NCBI RefSeq assembly: GCF_000332275.1
Contig: NZ_CM001776.1
Coordinates: forward strand, 620,001 to 684,000
From: Synechococcus sp. PCC 7336
Lineage (GTDB): Bacteria; Cyanobacteriota; Cyanobacteriia; Thermostichales; PCC-7336
Direction: 5' to 3'
DNA: 64,000 nucleotides
Made by a program: the position numbers and the translations under genes
Shown: piece by piece, positions 45,473 to 53,706 of the stretch
Position numbering within the stretch: position 1 is the stretch's first letter
Layout: the number at the start of each line of letters is the position of its first letter
The notes under the pieces: model-generated
The model's database searches: none
Told to the model about the DNA's origin: nothing
The model's input: only the letters and a program-made list of their open reading frames with translations

Positions 45473-45544
45473 GGGTTGGTAGCTCAGTGGTAGAGCATTC
45501 GGCTTTTAACCGACTGGCCGCGGGTTCGAATCCCTCCCAACCCA
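45473..45544 (+). tRNA. tRNA-Lys (anticodon TTT)
   Basis: A 72-base cloverleaf. The acceptor stem is GGGTTGG with CCAACCC, the D arm GCTCAGTGGTAGAGC, and the anticodon loop CTTTTAA (TTT). The T loop is TTCGAAT. Two stem positions do not pair: the outermost pair of the anticodon stem (T with C) and the second pair of the T stem (C with T). Discriminator A; no encoded CCA. Confidence 0.92.
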
Positions 45545-45601
45545 TTTCAACCCCTCATACACTACCCTAAGTCTCAGTTGCGGCTGGTAGAGACATTCAA
45601 T

Positions 45602-46303
45602 ATGGCGACAGTAGATGTAGGGTTGGGGGGACAGCTCGCTTGCTACGGGATTTGGTTGGGCTTGGTATTTGCGATCGCCGAGGGGTTGCGCAGCCGCCAA
45701 GTGGATGGCGAGCTGGTACGCAAAGTCATTCACATCGGTATTGGCAATATCATTATCTTGGCCTGGTTGTTCGACATCCCTCGCACAGTGGCTGTTATCG
45801 TCTCGGCTGCATTTAGCCTGATAGCCCTGCTGTCCTATCGCGTCAAGATTTTGCAAAGCCTCAACGGGGTCGATCGCCAGAGCTACGGTACTTTTTTTTA
45901 CGCTGCCAGCATTGCCATCCTATTCGCTGTCTTTTGGCATTCCGGCTGGCATGCCTATGCCGCCATCGGCGTGTTGGTGATGACATGGGGAGACGCCCTC
46001 GCCGCCCTGATCGGTCGCCATTGGGGCCGCCACCGCTACACTGTTGCAGGCATGACCAAAAGTTGGGAAGGGTCGCTCGCGATGTGGCTGGCGAGTGCCG
46101 TGGCAATTGCAGCAGTGGCCGCAGTCCACAGTTACTGGGGCAGCGGGGCCTGGATGCCCGTCTGGGCGATCGCCCTCGGTTCCAGCGCCATTGCGGCGAT
46201 CGCCACCGCGTTAGAAGTCTTTTCCTGGCGCGGCCTCGATAATATTACAGTGCCCTTAGCCAGTGCCGCCCTCAGCTTCTGGCTGTTTCGAGCCCTCAAT
46301 TGA
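45602..46303 (+). CDS. Phytol kinase-like / dolichol kinase family membrane protein
   Basis: A 233-residue protein with about seven hydrophobic helices. The pattern RKVIHIGIGNIIILAW, TWGDALAALIGRHWGRHRY and GLDNITVPL is that of the VTE5/phytol kinase and CDP-diglyceride-like lipid kinase family; in cyanobacteria homologues phosphorylate phytol released from chlorophyll for tocopherol synthesis. ATG 45602 is a better start than TTG 45578, which lies eight codons upstream. The gene sits just after tRNA-Lys. Confidence 0.82.
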   Translation: MATVDVGLGGQLACYGIWLGLVFAIAEGLRSRQVDGELVRKVIHIGIGNIIILAWLFDIPRTVAVIVSAAFSLIALLSYRVKILQSLNGVDRQSYGTFFYAASIAILFAVFWHSGWHAYAAIGVLVMTWGDALAALIGRHWGRHRYTVAGMTKSWEGSLAMWLASAVAIAAVAAVHSYWGSGAWMPVWAIALGSSAIAAIATALEVFSWRGLDNITVPLASAALSFWLFRALN

Positions 46304-46311
46304 TCTCAAAG

Positions 46312-47100
46312 CTAAGAGGGAAACACCCGAACCGTCGTGCCCTCTTCAGGCAACTGGCTGGCAGATAGAGTCAGGCGGTTGCTGCCCAGGGCAGAGACAT
46401 TCAAACCATTGAGAGATTGCAAAAAGGTCTCGATCCCCTCCAGATCGCACTCTTCCCCCGACAATTCCGTGCGATACATCGTGGGTACCACCATTTTGGG
46501 CTGCAAGGCATCGATCGCCGCCATCGCTTCGCTGGCATCGTAGTTCTTCGGGCCGCCACCGACGGGCACAAACATCAAGTCGGGCTTGCTCAGCAAAATC
46601 TCCTGTTCGCGAGAAATTCTATCTGCGGCGCCGCCCAAGTGGACGATATCGATGCCGCCCATCGTCCAGCGCCAAGCGATGTTGGGGGGAAATTGACGGC
46701 CGCTGGACAGTCCCTTGCGGGCCATACGCACCCCTTGAATGCGCAGCCCGTTGACGCGATAGTCTCCCGCTTCGAATAGAACGCGAGGGTTGCCTGCCAC
46801 GGAGGTGATGGCCCCTTCATCCAACAGGCGACTGCTCAACAGGACGAGATCGGCGATGCGATCGGGGGTAGGATAACCTGCCGTGCAACCAATTGGCCGG
46901 AAGGGGTTGACCAGAATATTGAGATTGTTCGCCTGAAATAAGACACAACTGTGATACAGCCACTCAATTGTCAGAGAGCCCCCTGCTGTTGGCGGAAGAC
47001 TGGCGTTCTCTTGAGCCCAACTGCGAGGTAAGACGACACTGCCTGCCCCCAAGCCTCCCAAGATCGAACCAGCAATTTGAAGAAATTTTCGTCGCTGCAT
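46312..47100 (-). CDS. Exported MBL-fold (UlaG-like) protein with altered metal site
   Basis: A 262-residue protein with a twin-arginine-like signal (MQRRKFLQIAGSILGG) and a metallo-beta-lactamase-like fold: LTIEWLYHSCVLFQ at the start, then NILVNPFRP, ADLVLLSSRLLDEGA and IVHLGGAAD. In active UlaG-like enzymes the third position reads HxHxDH; here it is SSRLLDE, so the canonical metal-binding histidines are absent, while Asp and the later His (HLGGAAD) remain. The protein may be a non-enzymatic or atypical member. Convergent with the phytol-kinase-like gene, 8 bp apart. Confidence 0.75.
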   Translation of the reverse strand: MQRRKFLQIAGSILGGLGAGSVVLPRSWAQENASLPPTAGGSLTIEWLYHSCVLFQANNLNILVNPFRPIGCTAGYPTPDRIADLVLLSSRLLDEGAITSVAGNPRVLFEAGDYRVNGLRIQGVRMARKGLSSGRQFPPNIAWRWTMGGIDIVHLGGAADRISREQEILLSKPDLMFVPVGGGPKNYDASEAMAAIDALQPKMVVPTMYRTELSGEECDLEGIETFLQSLNGLNVSALGSNRLTLSASQLPEEGTTVRVFPS

Positions 47101-47398
47101 GCTTATGTCATACTCCCAAGTGCCAGCGAACTAAGAAGATACGCCTGAGATCGTTCGTTAAGTACTTTATCCTAAAACGATTGCCTGCTGCTGGAGGGGT
47201 GCGCGCATCTCAGGCTAGGTGTTGTCGCCGCGAGCGATGCTCGGGAGAGAATTGGCGATCGCCACAAACTAGGCAGTTTCTCCCTGCAGGCGATCCATAC
47301 AGGCTGCAAACCTCTCAGTACAGTGCTTCGGGAAGTTCGGGAGGGCGATCGCAGGAATTGAGACATAGAATCAAAGCGGAACCATTTACAAAATAGAT

Positions 47399-47602
47399 AT
47401 GCTGAAAACGCTTTGGGCTACGATTCGCCAAGGAAAGATTGAGCTTTTGGAGGCAACAGAACTGCCAGAAGGGACAAAAGTGTTGGTAACGCTGCTTCCT
47501 GATGGTGAAGCCGAGTTTTGGCTGCAAGCAAGTCAAGTATCGTTAGATGCAGTGTGGGATAACACCGAGGATGATGTGTATGCCCAACTTCTCCAAACAT
47601 GA
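47399..47602 (+). CDS. Antitoxin of a MazEF-type module (toxin lost)
   Basis: A 67-residue protein: IRQGKIELLEATELPEGTKVLV is the strand-rich start of a cyanobacterial antitoxin family, and the helix EAEFWLQASQVSLDAVWDN and DDVYAQLLQ complete it. Such antitoxins are followed by a MazF/PemK-type endoribonuclease gene. Here the toxin start codon overlaps at 47580 but only twelve codons survive, so this antitoxin is probably an orphan. Confidence 0.8.
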   Translation: MLKTLWATIRQGKIELLEATELPEGTKVLVTLLPDGEAEFWLQASQVSLDAVWDNTEDDVYAQLLQT

Positions 47603-47615
47603 CGTCATCTTGATT
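47580..47615 (+). pseudogene. Decapitated MazF/PemK-type toxin gene (first 12 codons)
   Basis: ATG 47580 encodes MPNFSKHDVILI, the typical opening of cyanobacterial MazF-type toxins paired with the upstream antitoxin. Immediately afterwards the sequence stops resembling the family and runs into the end of ureF on the other strand. The rest of the toxin has been deleted. Confidence 0.7.
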
Positions 47616-47670
47616 TGGCGCTTGTGCTGGAGTGGACGATCGCCCTTCAGACACCCTTCCCCCAGTATCC

Positions 47671-48357
47671 TCAAGACTGAAACAGACGGGTGTAGAGATG
47701 CCGGTGGGCTTGGCAGTCCCGCTCCAGCAGAGGAGCGAAGTTATGCAGGCGATCGCCAGACTCCGCCGCCAAACAGTTGGGCACAACCGCCGCAATCTCG
47801 CTGTGCAATTGAGCCAACACCTGCTGCCCGCAAGAATGTCCCAACGGAATCAGTCGCACTGCCGCCGAAACTAAATTTGTCATCGAACCGAGCAAATAAG
47901 CTCGAACTGCGTCCGCACCTCCGACACCTGCCTCCGCACACAACCAGCCAAAGGCTGCACAGTGATGCAGCGACTCAGTTTCGGGACAAGACAAGTTCCA
48001 AGTGGACTGCGCCCAGCGGTGCAAGCGTTGCCCCAAATCCAAGCTGGCCTTCAAAGGTTCTTCGGCCCAGCGGGCGGCGGTGAGGTGGGCCTGCAAGGCA
48101 ATAAAAGCGCGATCGTCGTGGCGGAGGGCATAGGCGTGAGCCAGAGCGCAGGCAGCCCCCTCCTGGGGGGCGATCGCCTGATGGAGCAGCCCCGCGAGAT
48201 ACTGTCGAGCTTGCTCCGCCGACACAATGCGATCGCCCTGAATAGCCGTCTCTAGCCCCCACGAATGGGAATAGCTGCCAATCGGCAAAGCAGAATCCGA
48301 GATCTGCAGCAGCCACAACAGTGGATCGATGGCCGGGCGATCGCCTATCGGAGACAA
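47671..48357 (-). CDS. ureF: Urease accessory protein UreF
   Basis: UreF works with UreD/H and UreG to deliver nickel to urease. The 228 residues show ISDSALPIGSYSHSWGLETAI near the N-terminus, the signature of UreF, and the all-helical body with GWLCAEAGVGGADAVRAYLLGSMTNLVSAAVRLIPLG, taken as positions 135-171. No other urease gene lies in the window, so the urease locus is scattered. The stop is next to the truncated toxin remnant. Confidence 0.92.
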   Translation of the reverse strand: MSPIGDRPAIDPLLWLLQISDSALPIGSYSHSWGLETAIQGDRIVSAEQARQYLAGLLHQAIAPQEGAACALAHAYALRHDDRAFIALQAHLTAARWAEEPLKASLDLGQRLHRWAQSTWNLSCPETESLHHCAAFGWLCAEAGVGGADAVRAYLLGSMTNLVSAAVRLIPLGHSCGQQVLAQLHSEIAAVVPNCLAAESGDRLHNFAPLLERDCQAHRHLYTRLFQS

Positions 48358-48369
48358 CCCAAAGCCCCT

Positions 48370-49869
48370 CTAAGTGCCCGGATTCTCAGCTTCGGCGGCG
48401 ATCGCCTCAACCGGCTCCAACTCTTGCGCTGCCGCATCCTGAGCCACCACAGAAGCCTTCAACTCGTCGAGTGACGGAGCTTCCCCTTCAGCCAGCACTG
48501 CAGGCTCGGCGGCCCCGCCCTTAAAGGCCGAGCGCAGCCATAAGGGTGCGACAAAGGTGGTCACAATAACCATCACAATAATGGCGGAATCTAGGGCAGG
48601 AGGTAGCGCTCCGCTAGCGGCCCCCACACCGGCAAATACTAAACCCACTTCGCCCCGGGGAATCATCCCCACGCCGATGGCATAGCGATTCACCTTCTTC
48701 CCGCCAAACGCCCCCAAGCCAGCCGCAATCTTACCGAGGATGGCAACAGCCACGAGGAATGAAGCTACGATTAAGCCTTCGCCATTATTGGGATCGAAGG
48801 GATTGAGCACTGCCAAATTGGTCTTAGCACCCACAACCACAAAAAAGATGGGGGTGAGAAAATCCGAGATCGGTTTGATCTGCTCTTCAAACTCGTGATG
48901 CTTGTCGGTTTCAGCCAAAATCAAGCCGGCAGCAAACGCCCCCAAAATCGCCTCTAGCTGCAAAATTTGGCCGATATAGCCCAACACGAAGGCCACAATC
49001 AGTCCTGGAATTAAAAAGGTTCCCCGCGTTTGCATGCCGTCGAGCATTGATACCAGGTAAGGGGACAGAAAGCGACCCAGAATAATTGCCCCCACCAAGA
49101 AAAGCACGGCACTGACGATGATGATGCCGACATTGGCTAAATCCACCTCGCCAGTTTTGGCCAAGCCCGCCACCACAGCCAGAATGACGATGCCCAAGAT
49201 ATCGTCGAGTACCGCAGCCCCAATAATGATTTGGCCTTCACCGGAACTGAGTTGCTGCAGTTCTGCCAAGACGCGGGCGGTAATGCCAATACTGGTGGCG
49301 GTGAGGGCCGCCCCGGCAAAAATGGCGGCCACTGTGGGGATATGAAAGAAATACAGCAGGCCCAGCGTACCGATCGCAAAAGGAACTGTGACCCCTACGA
49401 CAGCCACTGCGGCCGCTTGCGGTCCCACTTTCAAGAGCTCCGTCAAATCGGATTCCAAGCCAATCTCGAACAGCAGAATAATGACCCCCAATTCCGACAG
49501 AAATTCGATCACTTCCGATTGGGAGACAAACAGTGGCCCCAAAGCCTCGGCACTGACGCCGCCGGTTGACTGCAGCAATTGCATCACGCGGGAGGACTGC
49601 GCCAACTCCGCCAGTTCCCCAGGGGCGATCGCCCCTTCCGGAAAGACCAGTAGGTGCAGAATCGAGCCGCCCACCAGGACGCCACCGAGCAATTCGCCTA
49701 AAACAGCAGGTAAATTAAACCGAGCGCACAGCTCGCCCATGACTTTGCTGGCGAGGTAAATGACTACGAGAGAAAGCAAAACAGAGACCAGCATGAGGGT
49801 GCCGTCTGGCGCGGAGATTGCCTCCGCTGACGCGACATCGCTGGCCAAACAAGGGTTGAATAGCAGCAA
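48370..49869 (-). CDS. Na+/H+ antiporter, CPA2 family (NapA/NhaS3-like)
   Basis: A 499-residue membrane protein with about 12 transmembrane helices between residues 25 and 440. FNLPAVLGELLGGVLVGG is the typical first-motif helix, and GAAVLDDILGIVILAVVAGLA carries the ion-binding Asp-Asp pair of electrogenic CPA2 exchangers; LTPIFFVVVGAK and GMIPRGEVGLVFAGVG follow. It exchanges Na+ or K+ for H+, in cyanobacteria often in the thylakoid or plasma membrane. The C-terminal ~60 residues are acidic and soluble. The start is TTG 49869 and is uncertain. Confidence 0.9.
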   Translation of the reverse strand: MLLFNPCLASDVASAEAISAPDGTLMLVSVLLSLVVIYLASKVMGELCARFNLPAVLGELLGGVLVGGSILHLLVFPEGAIAPGELAELAQSSRVMQLLQSTGGVSAEALGPLFVSQSEVIEFLSELGVIILLFEIGLESDLTELLKVGPQAAAVAVVGVTVPFAIGTLGLLYFFHIPTVAAIFAGAALTATSIGITARVLAELQQLSSGEGQIIIGAAVLDDILGIVILAVVAGLAKTGEVDLANVGIIIVSAVLFLVGAIILGRFLSPYLVSMLDGMQTRGTFLIPGLIVAFVLGYIGQILQLEAILGAFAAGLILAETDKHHEFEEQIKPISDFLTPIFFVVVGAKTNLAVLNPFDPNNGEGLIVASFLVAVAILGKIAAGLGAFGGKKVNRYAIGVGMIPRGEVGLVFAGVGAASGALPPALDSAIIVMVIVTTFVAPLWLRSAFKGGAAEPAVLAEGEAPSLDELKASVVAQDAAAQELEPVEAIAAEAENPGT

Positions 49870-49916
49870 GGGAACAGTTCTCTAAACGGCAGAGGGATGA
49901 AATCAATGCACGTGGC

Positions 49917-50168
49917 GTGCAAGTAAAACTGCGAGAGATGCCAAATCGCACAATTGAGGTGAGGTTCGACCTCGATCGACTCGGATTTGACAGGTTAATC
50001 AATAGGGTACTGCTTAATGAAAATTCAAGGTTTGCTTTTAAGTTTAGACTCGAAAAGGACGACCGGTTCGCAGATGTGCGATATGTGGCACTGCTCTCGC
50101 TAGAAGCCGCCATTTGCGCTGGGGACTGGCGAGAAGCAGACATTGCTCCCCGCGCGCAATTCCAGTGA
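49917..50168 (+). CDS. Small hypothetical protein
   Basis: An 83-residue open frame on the plus strand, divergent from the antiporter gene and convergent with ftsX. The reading PNRTIEVRFDLDRLGFDRL and then FAFKFRLEKDDRFADVRY is hydrophilic and plausible as protein. The start is GTG 49917 or ATG 49938; neither has a good ribosome binding site. No family recognised. Confidence 0.4.
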   Translation: MQVKLREMPNRTIEVRFDLDRLGFDRLINRVLLNENSRFAFKFRLEKDDRFADVRYVALLSLEAAICAGDWREADIAPRAQFQ

Positions 50169-50275
50169 GTCCCTATCATTGTCTAGGGGCGGGATCGGAA
50201 TCTGCCACGAGAGATACGACAAGATTGAGCCATCAATGCTAGGCCGCTTGGGGCGATCGCAGAACTCTGCAATCT

Positions 50276-51208
50276 CTATCGCACCGCGGTTTTGCGCACG
50301 GCGATTAAACTACCCGTGGCCCCCAAGACCGTGCCGATGGCCAAGAGCGTCAGGGGCAGCGTACCGAAGGTGGAGTAGGAGGAGGGATCGGCAATTTTGA
50401 GGAATGGCATGGCTAAGAGGTGAGAGAGCACGTCTCCCAGCAGCTGTTGCGAGCCGAGCACCAACCCCCAAGCGGCGATCGCCCCCACCACGCCAAAAAA
50501 GATCCCTTGCAAAATAAATGGCAGATAAATCCAAGTGGACGTGGCCCCCACCAACGCCATGACTTCAATTTCGCGGCGACGAGCCATCACAATCAGGCGA
50601 ATCGTCGTCGTAATCACAGCCACCGTGGTCAGGGTGAGGCCGCCGGAAATGGCGATCGTCCCCACCTGCAGGCCATCGTGAAGCTGCCCCAACCGTTCCA
50701 CCACTTCGCTGCCGTAGTAAACCTCATCAACTCCAGAGAATCGCTTCACTGCCGTGGCGATCGCCGGTAAATACTCGGCTGATTGAGCTTGGATGCGCAG
50801 ACTGTCCACCAAGGGATTGGAACCCAGTTCGGCGGCAGTGGTTTGGGGATCGGCGGTCCCCATTGCATCTAATAAATCTTTCCAGGCTTCATTTTTGTCA
50901 ATGACTCGAAGCTGGGCGACGCCATCCAGCCCCAAAATGGGGTCTGCGAGACTGCTGCCCTCCACATCCGAGCGCAAAAACGCAGAAATCTCCACTTGAC
51001 TGCCCAGGGACTGCAACGTCTGTTCCAGCCCCCAAGAGAGCTGCAGGCTAATGCCCACCAAAAACAGCAACACCATCAGCGTGCTCACAGCCGCCCAGTT
51101 CAACCAGCCGCCGCGCCGCAAACCCAACAGGGTTTCTCGCATCAGATAGTCAATTTTGGTAAAAAACCGAGACGTGAAATTGGTCAGTCCCGACAGTTCA
51201 CTCGTCAC
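50276..51208 (-). CDS. ftsX: Cell division protein FtsX
   Basis: FtsX is the membrane partner of the ATPase FtsE; the complex controls peptidoglycan hydrolases at the division site. The 310 residues have one N-terminal transmembrane helix (WAAVSTLMVLLFLVGISLQL), a periplasmic domain of about 120 residues and three C-terminal helices. IRLIVMARRREIEVMALVGATSTWIYLPF and the following FGVVGAIAAWGLVLGS are family motifs. The start is GTG 51208. ftsE is 140 bp upstream in the same direction. Confidence 0.9.
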   Translation of the reverse strand: MTSELSGLTNFTSRFFTKIDYLMRETLLGLRRGGWLNWAAVSTLMVLLFLVGISLQLSWGLEQTLQSLGSQVEISAFLRSDVEGSSLADPILGLDGVAQLRVIDKNEAWKDLLDAMGTADPQTTAAELGSNPLVDSLRIQAQSAEYLPAIATAVKRFSGVDEVYYGSEVVERLGQLHDGLQVGTIAISGGLTLTTVAVITTTIRLIVMARRREIEVMALVGATSTWIYLPFILQGIFFGVVGAIAAWGLVLGSQQLLGDVLSHLLAMPFLKIADPSSYSTFGTLPLTLLAIGTVLGATGSLIAVRKTAVR

Positions 51209-51350
51209 GCTGCCATCCTCCTCACTCGTGGGGCGACCCCAATTTCCAACTTAGCCCCTAGATGTAGGGGAATTAGACCGAATATAGCCGAACTCAACCA
51301 GTATATGTAGGGTATATAGGATCGGCGCAAAAGTATTGCAGATTGTTACG

Positions 51351-52208
51351 TTAGAACGGTGCTAGTCCCCCTCCTTCCATAAGCTGCCCCCCTTCGATGT
51401 GAATGCGGCGGTGGGAGGTGCGATCGATCAAGACGCGATCGTGGGTGGTCATGATGATGGTGACGCCAAAGGAGTTGAGGCGCTCCAAAATTTGCAGTAC
51501 TAAATAGGAGTTTTCGGGATCGAGGTTGCCGGTGGGCTCGTCAGCCAAGAGTAGGGGCGGGGTGTTGACGATCGCCCTCGCCAAGCTGGCCCGCTGCTGT
51601 TCGCCTCCCGATAGTTGATGGGGGAAGCGATCGCGTTTATCCATCAATCCCACCATTTTGAGGGCTGGAGGCAAGCGACGCTTCACCTCTGCCCGCGATA
51701 GCCCCTGTGCCCGCAACACAAAAGCAACATTTTCCCCCACAGTGCGGTTGGGCAAGAGCTTGTAATCCTGAAAGACCACACCAACGCGACGGCGCAACAT
51801 CGCCAGCGATCGCGATCGAATGTGGCTGAGATCCATACCGGCCACCATCACCTCCCCCTGCGTCACCCGTTCGGCTCCGTAGAGCAGCCGCAAGAGAGTG
51901 GACTTCCCGGCTCCAGAGGCTCCGGTGATAAAGACAAACTCGCGGGGGACAACCTGCAGGTTCACATCCTGCAATACAGGCATCTGTTGGCCGTAGCCCT
52001 TACTCACCTGCTGCAATCGCACCATTTCCTGACCGCTAGTCCGGGGGACCGGCTGGCGTTGAGGCGAAGTCGCAGCCTGCAGGGGATGTCGAGCTGCAGC
52101 CGCACGACCGCGAGCCTTCGGTGTGGCAGGCATTCGCGGTAAGCTTTGGGCTTGAGGTAGGCTTTGAGCTTGAGGTAGGCTTTGCGCCCGAGGTAAGCTT
52201 TGAGTCAT
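51351..52208 (-). CDS. ftsE: Cell division ATP-binding protein FtsE, with repeat-containing N-terminal extension
   Basis: ATPase of the FtsEX complex. The ABC domain has Walker A GASGAGKST, the Q loop VVFQDYKLLPNRTVGENVAF, the signature LSGGEQQRASLARAI and Walker B LLLADEPTGNLD. The normal start corresponds to the MVRLQQVSKGYGQ segment, about 60 codons in. Ahead of it is a Ser/Leu/Pro/Gln- and Arg-rich extension beginning MTQSLPRAQ that contains three 18-bp repeats. ATG 52208 overlaps the stop of the upstream glycosyltransferase (ATGA), which supports the extended start. Confidence 0.9.
   Translation of the reverse strand: MTQSLPRAQSLPQAQSLPQAQSLPRMPATPKARGRAAAARHPLQAATSPQRQPVPRTSGQEMVRLQQVSKGYGQQMPVLQDVNLQVVPREFVFITGASGAGKSTLLRLLYGAERVTQGEVMVAGMDLSHIRSRSLAMLRRRVGVVFQDYKLLPNRTVGENVAFVLRAQGLSRAEVKRRLPPALKMVGLMDKRDRFPHQLSGGEQQRASLARAIVNTPPLLLADEPTGNLDPENSYLVLQILERLNSFGVTIIMTTHDRVLIDRTSHRRIHIEGGQLMEGGGLAPF
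52147..52200 (-). repeat. Three 18-bp direct repeats in the 5' end of ftsE
   Basis: On the minus strand three consecutive 18-base units, differing at a few positions, encode the six-residue period S-L-P-Q/R-A-Q. The unit length keeps the frame, so copy number can vary without breaking ftsE. They lie just after the overlap with the glycosyltransferase stop. Confidence 0.85.
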
Positions 52209-52987
52209 TTTGCCAATACTCCATTCACCACTACGTGCCAAGCAAATTGAGGCAGCACCAACATGCGCTGCCAGCGCCAGGGCTCTTTGTAGAGCCGGTA
52301 CAACCACTCCATATGGCGATCGCGCAGCCATTGAGGAGCCCGTTGTTTGGTGCCCGCCCAAATGTCCAAACTGCCGCCAATGCCAATCCAAGTAGCCTGG
52401 GGGACAGCATTTCTATGCGATCGAATCCAATATTCCTGTCGGGGAGATCCCAAACCGATAAAAATTAACTGCGGCTGTTGTACTCGCATCTGCGCCACAA
52501 TCTCCCTCTCCCCTTCAGCATCGAAATACCCGTGATGTCCTTCTACATCTAAGTCGGGATAGCGAGCGCGCCATTGCTGCAACACCCGCTCGCAGACCTG
52601 CGGCTGGCCTCCGACAACCGCCACAGACCACCTCTGACGGGCGGCGAGCGACACCAGCCGCTCGGACAGCTCGATGCCGGGGCAGCGCAAAATCTTCACC
52701 CCCTGCAGCCGCAGAGCCAATACAATCCCCGCGCCATCGGGTGCGAGCAGATCGGCGGTCTGCAAGATCCGAGCAAATTGCTCGTCTCTGCGTCCCAACA
52801 TCACCATCTCGGCATTCACCGTAACGGTGTGGGTGGGCTGCTGCTGTTCGATCCGCTGCTGAATCCAATTTAAGTAGCTGTCAAAGGGAGCGCAGGTGCT
52901 TGCCCCATTCCGAGCGGGAATGTGGACTGGAAACCCCAAGACGTGGCGGATCGTTAGTTCTGACGCAAACACTTGGCTTTCACACAA
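52205..52987 (-). CDS. WecB/TagA/CpsF family glycosyltransferase
   Basis: A 260-residue enzyme of the WecG/TagA family, which transfers N-acetylmannosamine-type sugars to lipid-linked precursors of cell surface polymers. Family motifs are TVNAEMVMLGRRDE, LLAPDGAGIVLAL, IFIGLGSPRQEYWI and WIGIGGSLDIWAGTKQRAPQWL. The start, TTG 52987, is uncertain. It is translationally coupled to ftsE by an ATGA overlap, an uncommon pairing that links envelope polymer synthesis to division. Confidence 0.88.
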   Translation of the reverse strand: MCESQVFASELTIRHVLGFPVHIPARNGASTCAPFDSYLNWIQQRIEQQQPTHTVTVNAEMVMLGRRDEQFARILQTADLLAPDGAGIVLALRLQGVKILRCPGIELSERLVSLAARQRWSVAVVGGQPQVCERVLQQWRARYPDLDVEGHHGYFDAEGEREIVAQMRVQQPQLIFIGLGSPRQEYWIRSHRNAVPQATWIGIGGSLDIWAGTKQRAPQWLRDRHMEWLYRLYKEPWRWQRMLVLPQFAWHVVVNGVLAK

Positions 52988-53070
52988 ACACTTAGCTCTA
53001 ACACAACAGATAGTGTGCGATCGCGATCGTTAACCACCATACGTTCGATATCTAGAGATTTCAATGGCAA

Positions 53071-53096
53071 AGCCGCCGAATCGGCGATCGGCGGCT
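53071..53096 (-). terminator. Hairpin after the CpcD-like gene
   Basis: AGCCGCCGA and TCGGCGGCT form a nine-base stem around an eight-base loop, 36 bp past the stop of the CpcD-like gene. No strong T-run follows. Confidence 0.5.
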
Positions 53097-53131
53097 GCTT
53101 GCGGCTGCTATGGCTGGACCTCGAGTCCTAG

Positions 53132-53584
53132 TTAAAGAGCGGTGATGCTCTCGATTTTGCCGCCCATGCGGTTCAGCCGTTTCATTTCAGTAGAGAGGCG
53201 GGAGAAGGGCACCTCGATCGTCTGCACGCTTTGCCGTACGACAGCACCTTGGGCCCCAGACACCCGAATGGCAAATCTCTTGGCTGAGTTGTTACCGTCA
53301 TCGGCAGCCGTTGGACTGGCAGCAACGCCGGACGGCGCGCTGTCCGATGCCACGCCATTGAGGTAAAACCGCCAGCCCCGGGGAGCGGCAGGGGATAAAG
53401 CCCGCACAACCTCGTATTGCCCCTCGATGGAACCGTCTCCTTTTAATTCCACCCGCGCCCCCACCGGGATGACCCGACCCTCTCCAGTGGCTGCCATCAC
53501 CTTTGTCTCGGAGCTACTGGGGAGAGTGTCGTCAAGCCGCTCCACGCCAAATTCTCGACCTTCGTAGGCAAGCAAAATACCCAT
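53132..53584 (-). CDS. CpcD-domain protein, phycobilisome linker-like
   Basis: A 150-residue protein. The C-terminal ~55 residues (KRFAIRVSGAQGAVVRQ, PFSRLSTEMKRLNRMGGKI, ESITAL) match the CpcD/ApcC linker domain that caps phycobilisome rods or attaches FNR. The N-terminal ~80 residues (ILLAYEGREFGVERL onward) are a different beta-rich part with no clear relative, joined by an Ala/Ser-rich linker. It is not near phycocyanin or allophycocyanin genes, so it is a stand-alone linker-like protein. Confidence 0.75.
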   Translation of the reverse strand: MGILLAYEGREFGVERLDDTLPSSSETKVMAATGEGRVIPVGARVELKGDGSIEGQYEVVRALSPAAPRGWRFYLNGVASDSAPSGVAASPTAADDGNNSAKRFAIRVSGAQGAVVRQSVQTIEVPFSRLSTEMKRLNRMGGKIESITAL

Positions 53585-53706
53585 AGCAAATCTTTTTAAA
53601 ATCTTAAAACGCCATCAACCATTGTACCGCTGGGTGTTGCCTGCGATTGTTTGGGGTGGAGGGCGATCGTCGGTCGAGCGATCGCCAAGGTCCTCAGTGC
53701 TTGAGG

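Noticed and set aside
45423-45545. N-terminal extension of the amidohydrolase frame
   Set aside because: It is the complement of the tRNA-Lys gene (GWEGFEPAASRLK), a known false-coding signature; ATG 45422 fits the family start.
47162-47347. Plus-strand frame upstream of the orphan antitoxin (L-E-G-C-A-H... to G-D-R-R-N)
   Set aside because: It reads like protein but has no start codon or ribosome binding site and no family I recognise.
47616-48083. Long plus-strand frame continuing from the toxin remnant
   Set aside because: It runs antisense to ureF and resembles no protein beyond the first twelve codons.
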